Below the pieces are notes generated by a model. It made no database searches and had not been told where the DNA came from. It worked only from the letters and a program-made list of their open reading frames with translations. A stretch of 64,000 bases of DNA from Mesostigma viride (taxonomy: Eukaryota; Streptophyta; Mesostigmatophyceae; Mesostigmatales; Mesostigmataceae): NCBI GenBank assembly GCA_009746045.1, contig RPFO01000165.1, positions 1,594,046-1,658,045 of the forward strand. The letters are read 5' to 3'. Position 1 is the first letter of the stretch. Each line of letters opens with the position of its first letter. Shown piece by piece: positions 44,079 to 54,905 of the stretch. A program made the position numbers and the translations under genes.

Positions 44079-45017
44079 CTGGTGCTTACTGGTTGACAGC
44101 CGGTCCTTCAGGGTTAGGTACACCCTCCTGGACAGGAGTTGGTGTGGAATGTCACTCCTACCAGCTGAGAATCATGCCTGGCCCTCCCCATGGGGTTCAG
44201 AAGAGTCGCCAGGACTTAAGTCGACGCCTTTGGCCTCAAACAGTTAGGCCATGCAAGGGCAACCCGAATGCTGGTTCTTACAGGTTGCTGTATATATGTT
44301 TTCTAGTGCTTGTTTCCAACCTGTTGCTAATAAAGAACCTGGTTGTGTGACCATGTGGAACATGGTTGCCAGGGAGCCACATTCTGGGTTATATAATGCT
44401 TGAATAAAACATAATCATGTCTCTCTCATGTTGTTTCATGGTTGTAATGTTCTCTTGTGTGAAGTTCCAGGTCACCTATAAACCTGGAGTTGGGGTGGGG
44501 TTCAATTCCCCAGCAGAGCCACAGCCTGGCATGAGTGATTCCTGGGCTTAACACCCAGTGAAGACATGGGCTCCCCAATAAGGCAGTATTTGCATAGGTG
44601 CTACCTGAGTCTCTTTGAGCATAAAAGGGAAAGGCTGGCCAAGGCGGGCGCCATAAGAACGGGCGCCTGTGATAACTGTGAAAGATCAGGAACTCACAAT
44701 AATACGTTCTTGGCATCCTTTAATCCCAGCCATTGGACTAGGTAATGTGCCTTGACTTTAATCTAACACCAAGTTCCCAAGGAAAGGTTGGGAGCTGACC
44801 AAGGGGTCAGGGGATAACCTGGGGTGACCTCTGATTCACTGGCCAGTACACCTAGCCTGGTCCAAGGGCGTATATGTTGTTACCCAAAAGGAGGCAGGAC
44901 CCTGGGCCCTATCAGGTCTGATCAACCCCAAGGGACCAAGCGGTCTGTGGCTGAGTGGGCACAAGCAAGGTTAGGCTTGTTTCAAGCTGGTCCAGCTCCA
45001 AAAGAAGAAAGGGTTGG
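44079..45017 (+). other. Copia-B 3' UTR
   Basis: Non-coding; matches the 3' UTR of Copia-A outside its repeat cluster. It includes AATAAA at 44330 and 44404, the tRNA-arm-like motif (44467-44511) and, before the LTR, the purine-rich AAAAGAAGAAAGGGTTGG (about 45000-45017). Confidence 0.75.
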
Positions 45018-45661
45018 AGTTAGCATTTTGGGCAACCAATATGCTAAGTGGATGCAGTTTGGAAAGACCTTTCCAACGCCGTGCTGACCGCCTGAAACAG
45101 ACAAGGGACGAGAAAGATATCAAGTCCCGAAGTCCTAGCCATCCGTGGCCGACTAGGGTGCAGTCCTCTGGTATAGTGGACAGGACACGTGGCAGGCCGT
45201 GCCTGCACAGGCTTAGCCTGTCTATCACGTGACTGTGGTCCACGTAGACCAGGAGGAGCAGCAGCCTGTGACTAGTAGGGTACTGGAGCTGGCACAGGGC
45301 TGCAAGGATACTAGACCTTGCAGGCTTGTGACAGGTCCTGTACTTCCTAGGTTGCAGAGTCTAGGCAAATCCAGTACGTCCTGGCTCTGCACTGATGCCA
45401 GTGGACGTTGTGGATTTGCTTGCACGCCTGCACGTGCCTCGTCATGCCGATGGGAACGAGGAACAACGCAAAGGATATAGCTTGGTCGTGGGGGATGACC
45501 AGCTATCTCGGAAAGCACGAACCGTGGGTGCACCTTGGTCGTGGAAGTGCCCATTGTGGTCGTGGCCTGGTGAACAGATTTAAGGTTGCTGCCTTGCAAC
45601 ATTGGCTAAGACGCGCTGTGAAAGACCAAGAGCTCACATACGCTGGGAGCTCTTTCTAACT
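45018..45661 (+). repeat. Copia-B 3' LTR
   Basis: 644 bp, AGTTAGCATTTTGGG...TTTCTAACT. It shares with the Copia-A LTR the segment GGACAGGACACGTGGCAGG (45179-45197). It is followed by ACGCG, which does not match the left flank. Confidence 0.8.
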
Positions 45662-46724
45662 ACGCGTCCAAGTATTCAGCTGTACTGTCACAGCTGAACT
45701 GTCAATCAATTGATTACACAGACTCTGGCACGCCTTTGGCGCGCAGATCTATCAATTGTCTATATGGCTAGTCCTGTGGACCTATCCGTACACTACTCAG
45801 CATCAATTGTCTCATAGGTCCTGGCACGCTACAACACGCCTACTACCTATCAATTGACCATCAAGTCCTGTACAAGTCCTGTCAACGTCCTGCGGACTAA
45901 CAAAGTGACACTTGTACATCCTGTGTCCGTACGCGCCCACAGTGGCGCGCCGGGTACTGTCGGCACAGCCTAGGAAACGTCATAACTTTTACGTCCCGTA
46001 ACCAAATGAGGCGTTCAAGGTGCCGTTGGAAAGAGCGTAACAATCTCTATCCATCTAACGTAAATCCTTTACGTTAGCTGGTAGCTCGAGCCTGCCGTTA
46101 TCTTGTCCGCGTGTTCGAGTCGTTCAGGATGATGAAGATGAATGGTGATGGAAATGTGTATCCTTGTGCTTTTAAATTATGGCTGGCTTACATGTAGAGC
46201 GACTAGATGACCTAGACTGTGGGGCACTATGTTACTACCCGGGTCGTACTTATGGCAAGAGCCTCCGAAGTACACAGCCCACGTGGCCACGTCGCCAACA
46301 AAGGATGCCAAACAGTCGAATGGTGTGTACAAGGCTGGCTAAAGAGATTGTATATTTGACGACTTACAAAGCCTGGACGGGTGGAAAACCATAATGTGGG
46401 CGAAGGATAGGTTCATGTAAATGTGGCAACGTTTTCCATTGTCAGATTCTTAAATAAGATTACGAACCGACGTTGAGTGCTATGACAAAGAGGGCAACGC
46501 GATAAGAGGAAAAGGCGTGACCTGCGAGCCCCGTAGTTTGCTCGTCCGCTTGCAACATTGACCGCCGCTCATCCTGAACTGGGATACCCCGGCGCCCGTA
46601 CGACCAAAAACATCTTGGTGAAAGCGTCCGGCCGAGAAAAATACTATACCCGGGAGTCCAGGCACGCTACCGTAGCACATGTTCATCACTATAGCAACAT
46701 AATAAGAATCCGCTGGGGTACGAA
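45662..46724. other. Intergenic DNA, partial dispersed repeat
   Basis: No gene seen. 46078-46235 is a partial third copy of the dispersed repeat found at 27318 and 41230 (GGTAGCTCGAGCCTGCCG to GATGACCTAGAC). Confidence 0.6.
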
Positions 46725-48515
46725 ACATGTTGTCCCAATGTCCAGAAAAAGGCCTCAATTGAGGCCTTTTTTATATTGGGTGTTGCATGCAGCCAAACAA
46801 CTTTTTTCCAAATATGAGCATAGGCCATGCATTATTATGATTGTTTTGGGGTTGCCAGCACTTAACATCAGTCATATAGCCCCAATACCTATTTAATTAT
46901 GATTTACCAAAACAGGGTCGCTGCGGTGGCACCATAAACACAGCATGACCATAGATGCAAGCAGAAAAAAGGCACTAGTACTCAGTTCCCTCTGCCTCTT
47001 AGGTGTCTTTTGGACCTTACGAGGTTTCCCCACAACACGGTAAGCATGGCATGACATGGCATGCACCCCAAGGGACGCCTCATACACAATTGCACGGCCG
47101 GGGCTGTCGCGCAGCACTGCAGGCAGCAACAGCCTGCCATGGGTATTGCACGTAACCATGAGGAATCCAAAGCCGCTATTACAAACACGCACAAGGATCA
47201 TGCATTATAATGATAGGTGTGACCTTCCAAGTGCTTAGCTTCACTCACATAGCCCCAATATCTACGTTGTTACGGTATATTCTGACAGGGGTTTGCTGCC
47301 GCGGCAGCAGATGAACAGCACATGGCAAGATGTACAAGCATAACTGGACACCATTTGCACTGTCTTCTAGACCTCTAGCTTGATTTTAAGCTTTGCAAGG
47401 GTTGCCTGAGACATGGCCAGCATGGCAGGAACTGCCATGCTTCTTATGGAAAGCAAACACGTCTACACGGTGGGGGCCAGCCGCAGAGCACTGCACGAAG
47501 TAATATAGCCTGCCTTACGTCACCTCGGCACTAGGCGCCGATAGGCAGCTAAAAACTGGCGATATCACAAGCAAATCGATGCCATTCCCTTTCTGCCACC
47601 AGGACGCACTTACCTTTCACACCCCTCACACCCGGGATCACTAAGCACGCATATGCGCTGGCCATGAACGTGGCTGCATCAGAAAAGCTGTTCAAGCTGG
47701 GCGTTTTCAAGTTGTCCGGAAGCGATGCAGCCCGCTAATCTGGCCGGACTGTCAGACGCTCCATGCGTCGTCCATTGACGTATGAAAGCGGCTGCAGCGG
47801 CCTCACCAGCGCTGTTCGCATAATTGCGCTCCCATATCTGGGGGCGCGCGCGCGTTTATTGTCCGCAATCTAGTTTTTCCTAGCTAAAAACACCCCTTCC
47901 TCTACCTATGGATTCACGACAAAAGGCTCGAAAATAGCCAGTGCCCCTTTAGTCACGGCTGCCCCAACATCCCCCCCCGCCGTTCCGCTAGTCTCCTTCC
48001 CAACATATCGAAGCATCGTCCTGCTGGCAGGCGCACTATCAACGCCATCTACGCCCCATCTGAACTTCACTAACCTGGCATTCAGCACACAAATAAGGAC
48101 CCCACGAATTTATAAATCGACTTTTGACACATTTAGCGGTCGGACTAGCTTCAAGGATAATTTATCTGCCCAACGCGCTCCATACTGCTCGAAATGATGC
48201 ACGAACGTGGCCATACGGTCCATTTTACTCGAGGCCGCCATGGTCGTGCATTCGTGAAAATTCCGCGTCTCGTTGCACGAAAGTGGCCAAAATAGGTACT
48301 TTTCCACCTCACGTATTTTTCAGTAACCGTCGACCCCTGTCGACCCCAACGGGTCAGGACGCTCAGCACATGTACCAGATTCGCGCCACTGGGGCCGGAC
48401 GACCCATAGGACCGGTCCTTCCCGCCAAAATACCGTACTTTGTGAGATCTTGGTAAAAAAGGCCTCAATTGAGCCAAAAGGCCTCAATTGAGGCCTCTGG
48501 ACACTGAGACAATGT
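46725..48515. mobile_element. TIR DNA transposon of about 1.8 kb with GGCCTCAATTGAGGCC palindromes
   Basis: The left end ACATGTTGTCCCAATGTCCAG, then GGCCTCAATTGAGGCCTTTT, is mirrored at the right end by AAAAGGCCTCAATTGAGGCC, CTGGACACTGAGACAATGT. The right end has an extra, partly decayed palindrome. Inside, two diverged copies of a ~150-bp segment lie at about 46820-46960 and 47195-47340. It carries a spliced coding segment on the minus strand. No transposase motif recognised, and no clear target duplication. Confidence 0.6.
47515..47734 (-). CDS. Two terminal exons of a spliced gene inside the TIR element
   Basis: Exon 47734-47614 (after GATTAG acceptor) codes 40 residues including LPDNLKTPSLNSFSDAATFM and ends at a perfect AAAG/GTAAGT donor. 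A 58-nt intron ends ATCGCCAG. The last exon 47555-47515 keeps phase and stops at TAA (VFSCLSAPSAEVT). The upstream exon was not found; an ORF at 48088-47906 (MLNARLVKFRWGVDGVD...) on the same strand is a candidate first part. Family unknown. Confidence 0.35.
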
Positions 48516-49439
48516 TGGTCTGCCCGCCCCCTGCGATCCGCTGCACAAAAAATGGCAAGCTAGCATGCATAAGTTGCTTGATGCGATGATACAACGCGAG
48601 TTTGTACTCTGGCACCGCAAGGTTCAACCGCCAAGAGCAATTTCCCAAAGTAATTCTGTGAACATGTGGCCGCCATCAGTAAGGTTTCTCTTCCCGAATG
48701 CCTCCGGACTTTGCAAATTTTCAGTTTCTGCGCAATTAGTCATCCTGGTGCGCAGTTCTGTAAGGCCCATGTGTTGCTACTGGCACTTGTAGTTACGCAC
48801 CGGTTCAATTACGGGCCCTACTCGCGTCACTTACGTGGTATTTGGCGGGTGCACGTTGGCGCTGGTGCCTGCGCATCCCAGTACGTGGCCCCGGCGCATG
48901 CCGTCCTATCTCACTACATATTAAAAACCATCCGGCATCCTGTGGCGGATCTCCGTACGTTTTTCGTACTTTTTCGGTCTTTTTCAGGGGTCCTCGTGGT
49001 CGACGTCTGTCCTTAGCGCCGTTTTCCGTTGGGCAAAAGTCGACCGACTTTGGAGATCGTACAGGCCTTCGTGTATGGTTGGACCGAAGACGCCGTATCT
49101 TTGGTGGCGGACGGAGTGAGTTGATAAGGTGGGATACTATTGGCGTTCACTCGCGGGCATCTTTAATGGCTATAAGGTCGTCTCGCGACATTTTTTACGT
49201 TAGCGAGTCGATCGAGCTTGACTGGCGCGTAGTTGGTCGAACTTTTGCGACTTGCCACCTGTTGACTCATCGAAACTGGGTCGCCTACTAGAATGACGGT
49301 CGGCTTGACGGCTTTCGTCTTTTCGCCATACTTTATTTTAGTTTGGTTAAGTTGAATCCTTCGCGTTCGGCTTTAGATGCGGGATACTATTGGCATTCAC
49401 TCGCTGGCATCTTTATAGTGGCTTTAATTAAAGTCGTCT
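48516..49439. other. Intergenic DNA between TIR element and minisatellite
   Basis: No gene identified. A segment GGGATACTATTGGC(G/A)TTCACTCGC occurs at 49131 and 49381 and resembles the minisatellite unit GGGATCCCGCATACTATGACG, so the array may have grown from it. Confidence 0.5.
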
Positions 49440-50530
49440 TGCGACATTTTCACGGAGGCGGGGGGGGCGGGGGACGGATCCGCCGTCGCATCGTGGCCGG
49501 CCCTCGCTGAGGGGCCGGGGGGGAGAGGGTCGGGGGGGGGCACCTCCGGGTGGGTGGGTGGGTGGGGGGTGGGTGGGGGGGAGAGGGACGGATCCGCCAG
49601 TGCATCATGGAGGGCCCTCGCTGAGGCCCGGGGGGGGGGTGGGGGGGACCTCCGGGTGGGTTGGGGGGCGCGGGGGGCGGGGATCCCGCATACTATGACG
49701 TCTCGCTGAGGGGGGGGGGGGAGAGGGGGGGGCCACCTCCGGGTGGGGGGTGGGGTGGGGTGGGGTGCAAGGGACGGATCCGCCATCGCATCGTGGCCGG
49801 CCCTCGCTGAGGGGCCGGGAGGTGGGTGGGGGGACCTCCGGGTGGGTTGGGGGCGCGGGGGCGGGGGATCCCGCATACTATGACGTCTCGCTGAGGGGGG
49901 GGGGGGGAGAGGGGGGGGCCACCTCCGGGTGGGTGGGGGGGGGGGGTGTTGCAGGGGACGGATCCGCCAGTGCATCATGGAGGGCCCTCGCTGAGGCCCG
50001 GGGGTGGGGGGTGGGGGGCACCTCCGGGTGGTTGGGGGGCGCGGGGGGCGGGGGATCCCGCATACTATGACGTCTCGCTGAGGGGGGGGGGGAGAGGGGG
50101 GGGGAACCTCGGGGTGGGCCGGGGGCCGGGGGGGGGGGGGGGGGTGGGGTGCGGGGGACGGATCCGCCATCGCATCGTGGCCGGCCCTCGCTGAGGATCC
50201 CGCCAGTGCATCATGGAGGGCCCTCGCTGAGGCCCGGGGGTGGGGGGGGGGGCACCTCCGGGTGGGGGGGGGGCGCGGGGGCGGGGGATCCCGCATACTA
50301 TGACGTCTCGCTGAGGGGGGGGGGGAGAGGGGGGGGCCACCTCCGGGTGGGGGGGTGGGGTGGGGTGGGGTGCAAGGGACGGATCCGCCATCGCATCGTG
50401 GCCGGCCCTCGTTGAGGGGCCGGGAGGCCGGGGGGGGCACCTCCGGGTGGGTGGGGGGGCGCGGGGGTCGGGGGATCCCGCAGACTCTGGCGTCTCGCTG
50501 AGAACGGCGGGGCGCCTCATTGCGACCTCA
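49440..50530. repeat. G-rich compound minisatellite
   Basis: Long G runs separate two or three alternating cores: GACGGATCCGCCATCGCATC (then GTGGCCGGCCCTCGCTGAGG), GATCCGCCAGTGCATCATGG (then AGGGCCCTCGCTGAGG) and GATCCCGCATACTATGACG (then TCTCGCTGAGG). All cores end CTCGCTGAGG, and CACCTCCGGGTGGG recurs between them. About seven to nine core blocks. The runs of G could form quadruplexes; run lengths in an assembly are unreliable. Pro-rich ORFs on the other strand are by-products. Confidence 0.9.
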
Positions 50531-52478
50531 ATACATGTAAAGACCATCGGCTCGCTGAGGGGGGAGGGGGGTTGCGACCTCGCCTGGGGCGGGGCGTCTC
50601 ACTGAGGCGGCGACTGCAGATGGGGAGGGCGGACCGACTGCGGTGCTTCAGGCCCAAACGGCGTGTCGTTATTTGTCTCCTGACTTCTTCCTTTTTTCTT
50701 TGACATTTAGCTAAGCTTCAATTGACTTGATGAATCGAGTTGCCATCTGTCGGCGGACGGATCGAAGCTCGACTACTAGAGTTACGGTCGGCTTTGCGCC
50801 TTCTTTTGGGGGGGATGCGAAGCATCCCCCCCCCCCTTAACCCATACTCCGTCAGGCCATTTTTGGCACTTTCAGACCCCTAAAATTGCCAAAAATCATA
50901 ACTCATAGACCACAACTCCAAATACCCCCAACCAAGATGCTAGGAGTATCTACACTTCAAGGGCTTTCATAATATGCAATAATATCATGAGTCTAATTAG
51001 TCCTTTGGATGATACCTTCAGTCAAAGTGAGCCAAAAGACGATCATTTTGTGCCAAGAAAAAGTATACCCCCCCCCCTTCTACTGAGAGGAGGGTCAGAA
51101 TCCTCAAACCCAACATTGGACAATTTAGTTGGATAGTCCAATGGTGCTTTCCTTTGGTCAAACTACCCGGATAGCCCATTTGACCCATACCATGCCCGCG
51201 TTTACGTGTGTGGCTTACGCGCGCGCAAACAGCCAACTATGCCATGCCATACAATGATGCAATATAATTGACCACAATAGACTGCCAAATATGCTGGAAT
51301 ACAAATATGAAGCCACCTGACACTCACTGAACGGTATCCCCCCAAGAAATGCCACAAACGGTGCAACATAATGGCTAATACCCCTCCTTGAGCAGGCATG
51401 GAAGGCAGTTGCAATTACCACTAATATATCCACCATCAGACATGCATGAACGTACGAGTTTCCATGCAACCAACACGGAAACGAATCGCCGCACCTGCCT
51501 CGATCACGACCTGGCCGGGTTCCGCTGGCCGACATGCTCATACGTCCCGGATACTGATGCTAGTGGCACAGGCAGCCATATCCGCTCTATCCATGCATCC
51601 GTCATGATAACCATGTTGATTTATCTATGCAAAGATGACGTCTAACGCGTCGACGTTCCCAGCAGATGGTGCCTGCGGACTTCCGTAAAACAATGTAAGG
51701 CCCAGGCGGAAAGAAGCTACCAAGAAACCAAAAAGAAACCGGCGATACCAAACGGGACGTCTCTTCTGATGGTGGCGACCAAGACAGAGATAATAACCAC
51801 TGCGTATTTTCACAGTTCCGTGAATCTGATAATTCTTTACGAACCAACATAATGCATCATCGTTCAGGGGTCATCATCTGACCCATTTCAAGCTGCGGAA
51901 CCCCAAATTTCCACCAAATGGCACGTTGACAGCCATATCTCGCTATCCGCGCGCGCAACGGTCAAAAATGTTAGCAAAAGTCACGTGATGCACAGCCTGG
52001 CAACGTGGTATTTAGGTGGCTATGGCGCAATTATCCCACCAACCTATGCATTTACGTTCACATTGGGTCTGTCCCGAGTTGCCTGACCACTTACATCCGT
52101 ACCCGATGGCGCGGCGCTCGCGCAATATTTTGCCACGTGGCGGGGGGTGCAAGTGTATCCAAATGGATACACTTGACGGAGTATGGGTTAAGCTTGTTCC
52201 GTTTATGTACCCGTATTGACGGCTCATGCCATCTCGTCGTTCCCTTTTTATCGTACAGTTCGTCTCCTTTCGTCCTGTCCGTCGGTATATTCGTACTTCG
52301 ATTTGTCATGTCATTTTGTCATCGCGTTCCGCTAGCACCCGATGCTCTTGACATGAAGTCATAAACCCAAGCTTGCAGCAGCATTTCCTTTCATTTTGTC
52401 GCCATAGCAATGCAGTAAGACGAACTTAATAAAGGCAATCACATTCTCTATAAGTGCAGCATTTTTTTAGCCAGACGA
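50531..52478. other. Intergenic DNA upstream of the synthetase gene
   Basis: No gene seen. 50805-50833 is a perfect hairpin, seven G, ATGCGAAGCAT, then C run. The last ~100 bp before 52479 are the likely 5' region of the synthetase; CTATAAG at 52449 lies 30 bp upstream of the ATG and is the only TATA-like candidate. Confidence 0.5.
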
Positions 52479-53582
52479 ATGGCGGACACTGCGGCGGCGG
52501 AGGCGGCTGCACTAGAGGGTCACTTCAATGGCTTGTCCCTGGATGAACGCTTCGATTTGGTCCGTTCTGTCGGCGAAGAATGTATCCAGGAAAACGAGCT
52601 GCGGACGCTTCTTCTTAAGAAGAAGGACCCAGTTTGCTACGACGGTTTCGAGCCGTCCGGTCGCATGCACATCGCGCAGGGCGTGATGAAAGCTCTAAAC
52701 GTCAATCGGCTTACAAAGGCCGGCTGTATCTTCAAGTTCTGGGTAGCAGACTGGTTCGCGCTGCTCAACAATAAAATGGGGGGGGACCTTGAAAAAATCC
52801 AGACTGTGGGCAAGTACATGATCGAGGTGTGGAAGGCGGTTGGGATGGACATGGATCGGGTACAGTTCTTGTGGTCGTCAGAGGAAATCAACGGGAAATC
52901 CGGGACGTACTGGCCGCTGGTCATGGACATCGCGCGAACGAACAAGTTGTCGCGCATCCTGCGGTGCTCGCAGATCATGGGCCGCAACGAGACGGACGAC
53001 CTGTCGGCCGCCCAGATCTTCTACCCCTGCATGCAGTGCGCCGACATCTTCTTCCTGCACGCCGACATCTGCCAGCTGGGCATGGACCAGCGCAAGGTGA
53101 ACATGCTCGCCCGGGAGTACTGCGACGAGATTAAGCGCAAGCTGAAGCCGATCATCCTCTCCCACCACATGCTTTCGGGGCTGCTCGAGGGGCAGGAGAA
53201 GATGTCCAAGTCGGACCCTAATTCTGCCATCTTCATGGAGGACTCCGCCGACACGGTCGTGACCAAGATTGAGAACGCCTTCTGCCCGCCCAAGCAGATC
53301 AAGGGCAACCCCTGCGTGGAATACGTCCAATACGTGATCCTGCCCTGGTTTGGCTCGTTTGATGTCGACCGCCCCGAAAGCGAGGGTGGCGCCAAGGCCT
53401 ACAAGTCTGTGGACGAGATATTTTCGGACTATGAGAGCGGTGCGCTCACCCCGGCCGCGCTCAAGGCGGGGCTGACGACGGCCCTGAACAAGATCCTCGA
53501 GCCGGTGCGGCAACACTTCCAGAACAACGCTGAGGCAGGGGATATCCTACACCAGGTGCGCTCGTTCAAGGTCACCAAGTGA
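52479..53582 (+). CDS. Tyrosyl-tRNA synthetase, cytosolic, eukaryotic/plant-like
   Basis: 367 residues without introns. It charges tRNA-Tyr in the cytosol. Class I signature: the HIGH-equivalent GFEPSGRMHIAQG at about 56-68 and the KMSKS loop EKMSKSDPNSAIFMED at about 246-261. The catalytic domain is complete (FKFWVADWFALLNNKMGGDL, ARTNKLSRILRCSQIMGR, ADICQLGMDQRKVNMLARE). The C-terminal part is the short anticodon-binding region of plant and protist enzymes (NPCVEYVQYVILPWF, LNKILEPVRQHFQ), without the EMAP-II-like extension of animal TyrRS. The ATG at 52479 is the first in frame after a stop, and the N-terminus is acidic and not transit-peptide-like. The GC-rich third positions contrast with the AT-richer flanks. 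It is the only clear host housekeeping gene in the window. Confidence 0.97.
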   Translation: MADTAAAEAAALEGHFNGLSLDERFDLVRSVGEECIQENELRTLLLKKKDPVCYDGFEPSGRMHIAQGVMKALNVNRLTKAGCIFKFWVADWFALLNNKMGGDLEKIQTVGKYMIEVWKAVGMDMDRVQFLWSSEEINGKSGTYWPLVMDIARTNKLSRILRCSQIMGRNETDDLSAAQIFYPCMQCADIFFLHADICQLGMDQRKVNMLAREYCDEIKRKLKPIILSHHMLSGLLEGQEKMSKSDPNSAIFMEDSADTVVTKIENAFCPPKQIKGNPCVEYVQYVILPWFGSFDVDRPESEGGAKAYKSVDEIFSDYESGALTPAALKAGLTTALNKILEPVRQHFQNNAEAGDILHQVRSFKVTK

Positions 53583-54774
53583 AGCCGAGGCGACCGCAGG
53601 CCAAGGCCACAAACAGCAGGCACCAAGCCACTGCTAGGCCGCACAAAGCAGGCTTCAAATCGCTGCCAGGCCTGGCAGCGCTGTGCCCCAACGGCTGTTA
53701 GAAATCATATTGGCTGTTTCCTGCAAGGGGATGCCAGTGGCACTGAAGCTGAGCTTGGAATGGGCCTAGCAGGGCGAAGCGGGGCTAGAGGCCACTGAGT
53801 GGTTATTTTCATGGCATGCTTGCAGCACTTATTCGGTTTGAGCTCTAGGCATTTTCAAGCTGTCACATGCAGCGGACTAAGTGCCATGTGAAATTGTCTT
53901 CCCTAGTGTGTTGACAGGGCTTTCTGCTAGCAGCGCCGCTGCCGTAATTAATTATCAATAGTTGCGCCAAGGATTGTTCTTGTTAACACGCGCAGTGTGC
54001 AGGAATGATGGTGCCATGGTTTCTGGTGTGGCAAGTCTTGTTACTAAGGAAGATTCCAGCGGAGATGTGTTGTGTATTTCCTGACACATCATGTGTTGGT
54101 GACGTAGGCCAGCCATGACTATGAGCGTTCTTGAATTTGTGCACCACCTTTGCAAGGTCTGCCCGCTCTCAATAAATTCAGAGCATCACGCACTACTTAG
54201 AACTCTACTCTCAAGCCCCAACAGTATCAACCCCCACAGTTTCAAAAGTTACCGACTATGCAAGGTATGCATTTTAAAAATGCAGTTCTTCCTCTGTGGC
54301 TCAACAACTTTCCCTGTGAAGGCATCACGTAACATGCGACCTGCGCCCCCACCAACTTTGGTTGAGTGCAACCTGGTGCGCCAACGTCCTGTGCGTGTGA
54401 TATTATGTGTGGCTGCCCGCCGTCGCAAACCCACCTCAGCGATGCCCAATCAAGGACAGGTTTTGTGACCCACACTCTTCTCATGTGATGACTACCGATT
54501 CAACAATATTGCCTAGCATCTCTCTACAACGGTTGTTCGCCAGGGCTCTCATTTTCGCCCTGGGATGACACTCGATCATGTTACAGTGATAGAAACTTGT
54601 CTGGAACGATTCCTTGTCAAGTTTTCAGATGAAGTCTGTGCGACTCTTGTATTACCCCATACAGCTATGCTTCCCTGGCGCAATTTAGTTCTGCTCGAAT
54701 GTCGCACACGTTAGAAGCGTTCCGCTGCCCTCTTTCGGGAAGTTTCCCACAAGACCTTGTTTAGAGGAAACGAT
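53583..54774. other. 3' region of the synthetase gene, no further gene
   Basis: No ORF with recognisable content. It probably includes the synthetase 3' UTR. Confidence 0.6.
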
Positions 54775-54905
54775 TAATTAACTAATAGACATGTGACTGC
54801 GTCACGTGAGCATAAGTCCTCAGTGGGAGGGGAACATGTGATGGAATAAATTAATTAATTTATTAAACTCGTGCTCCCGTTGGGGAGTCACGGAGCATTA
54901 ACCCC
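54775..54905 (-). repeat. Two short LINE 3' ends with TTAA-type tails
   Basis: 54775-54835 is the minus-strand match of the 3' end of LINE-A (TAATAGACA, GACTGCGTCACGTGAGCAT, CCTCAGTGGGAGGGG). 54845-54898 matches the hairpin end at 39687-39739. Both are extreme 5' truncations. Confidence 0.65.

Noticed and set aside
49424-50547. Pro-rich ORFs opposite the G-rich minisatellite
   Set aside because: Composition follows from C runs in the array; reading frames change with run length and there is no unique protein sequence.
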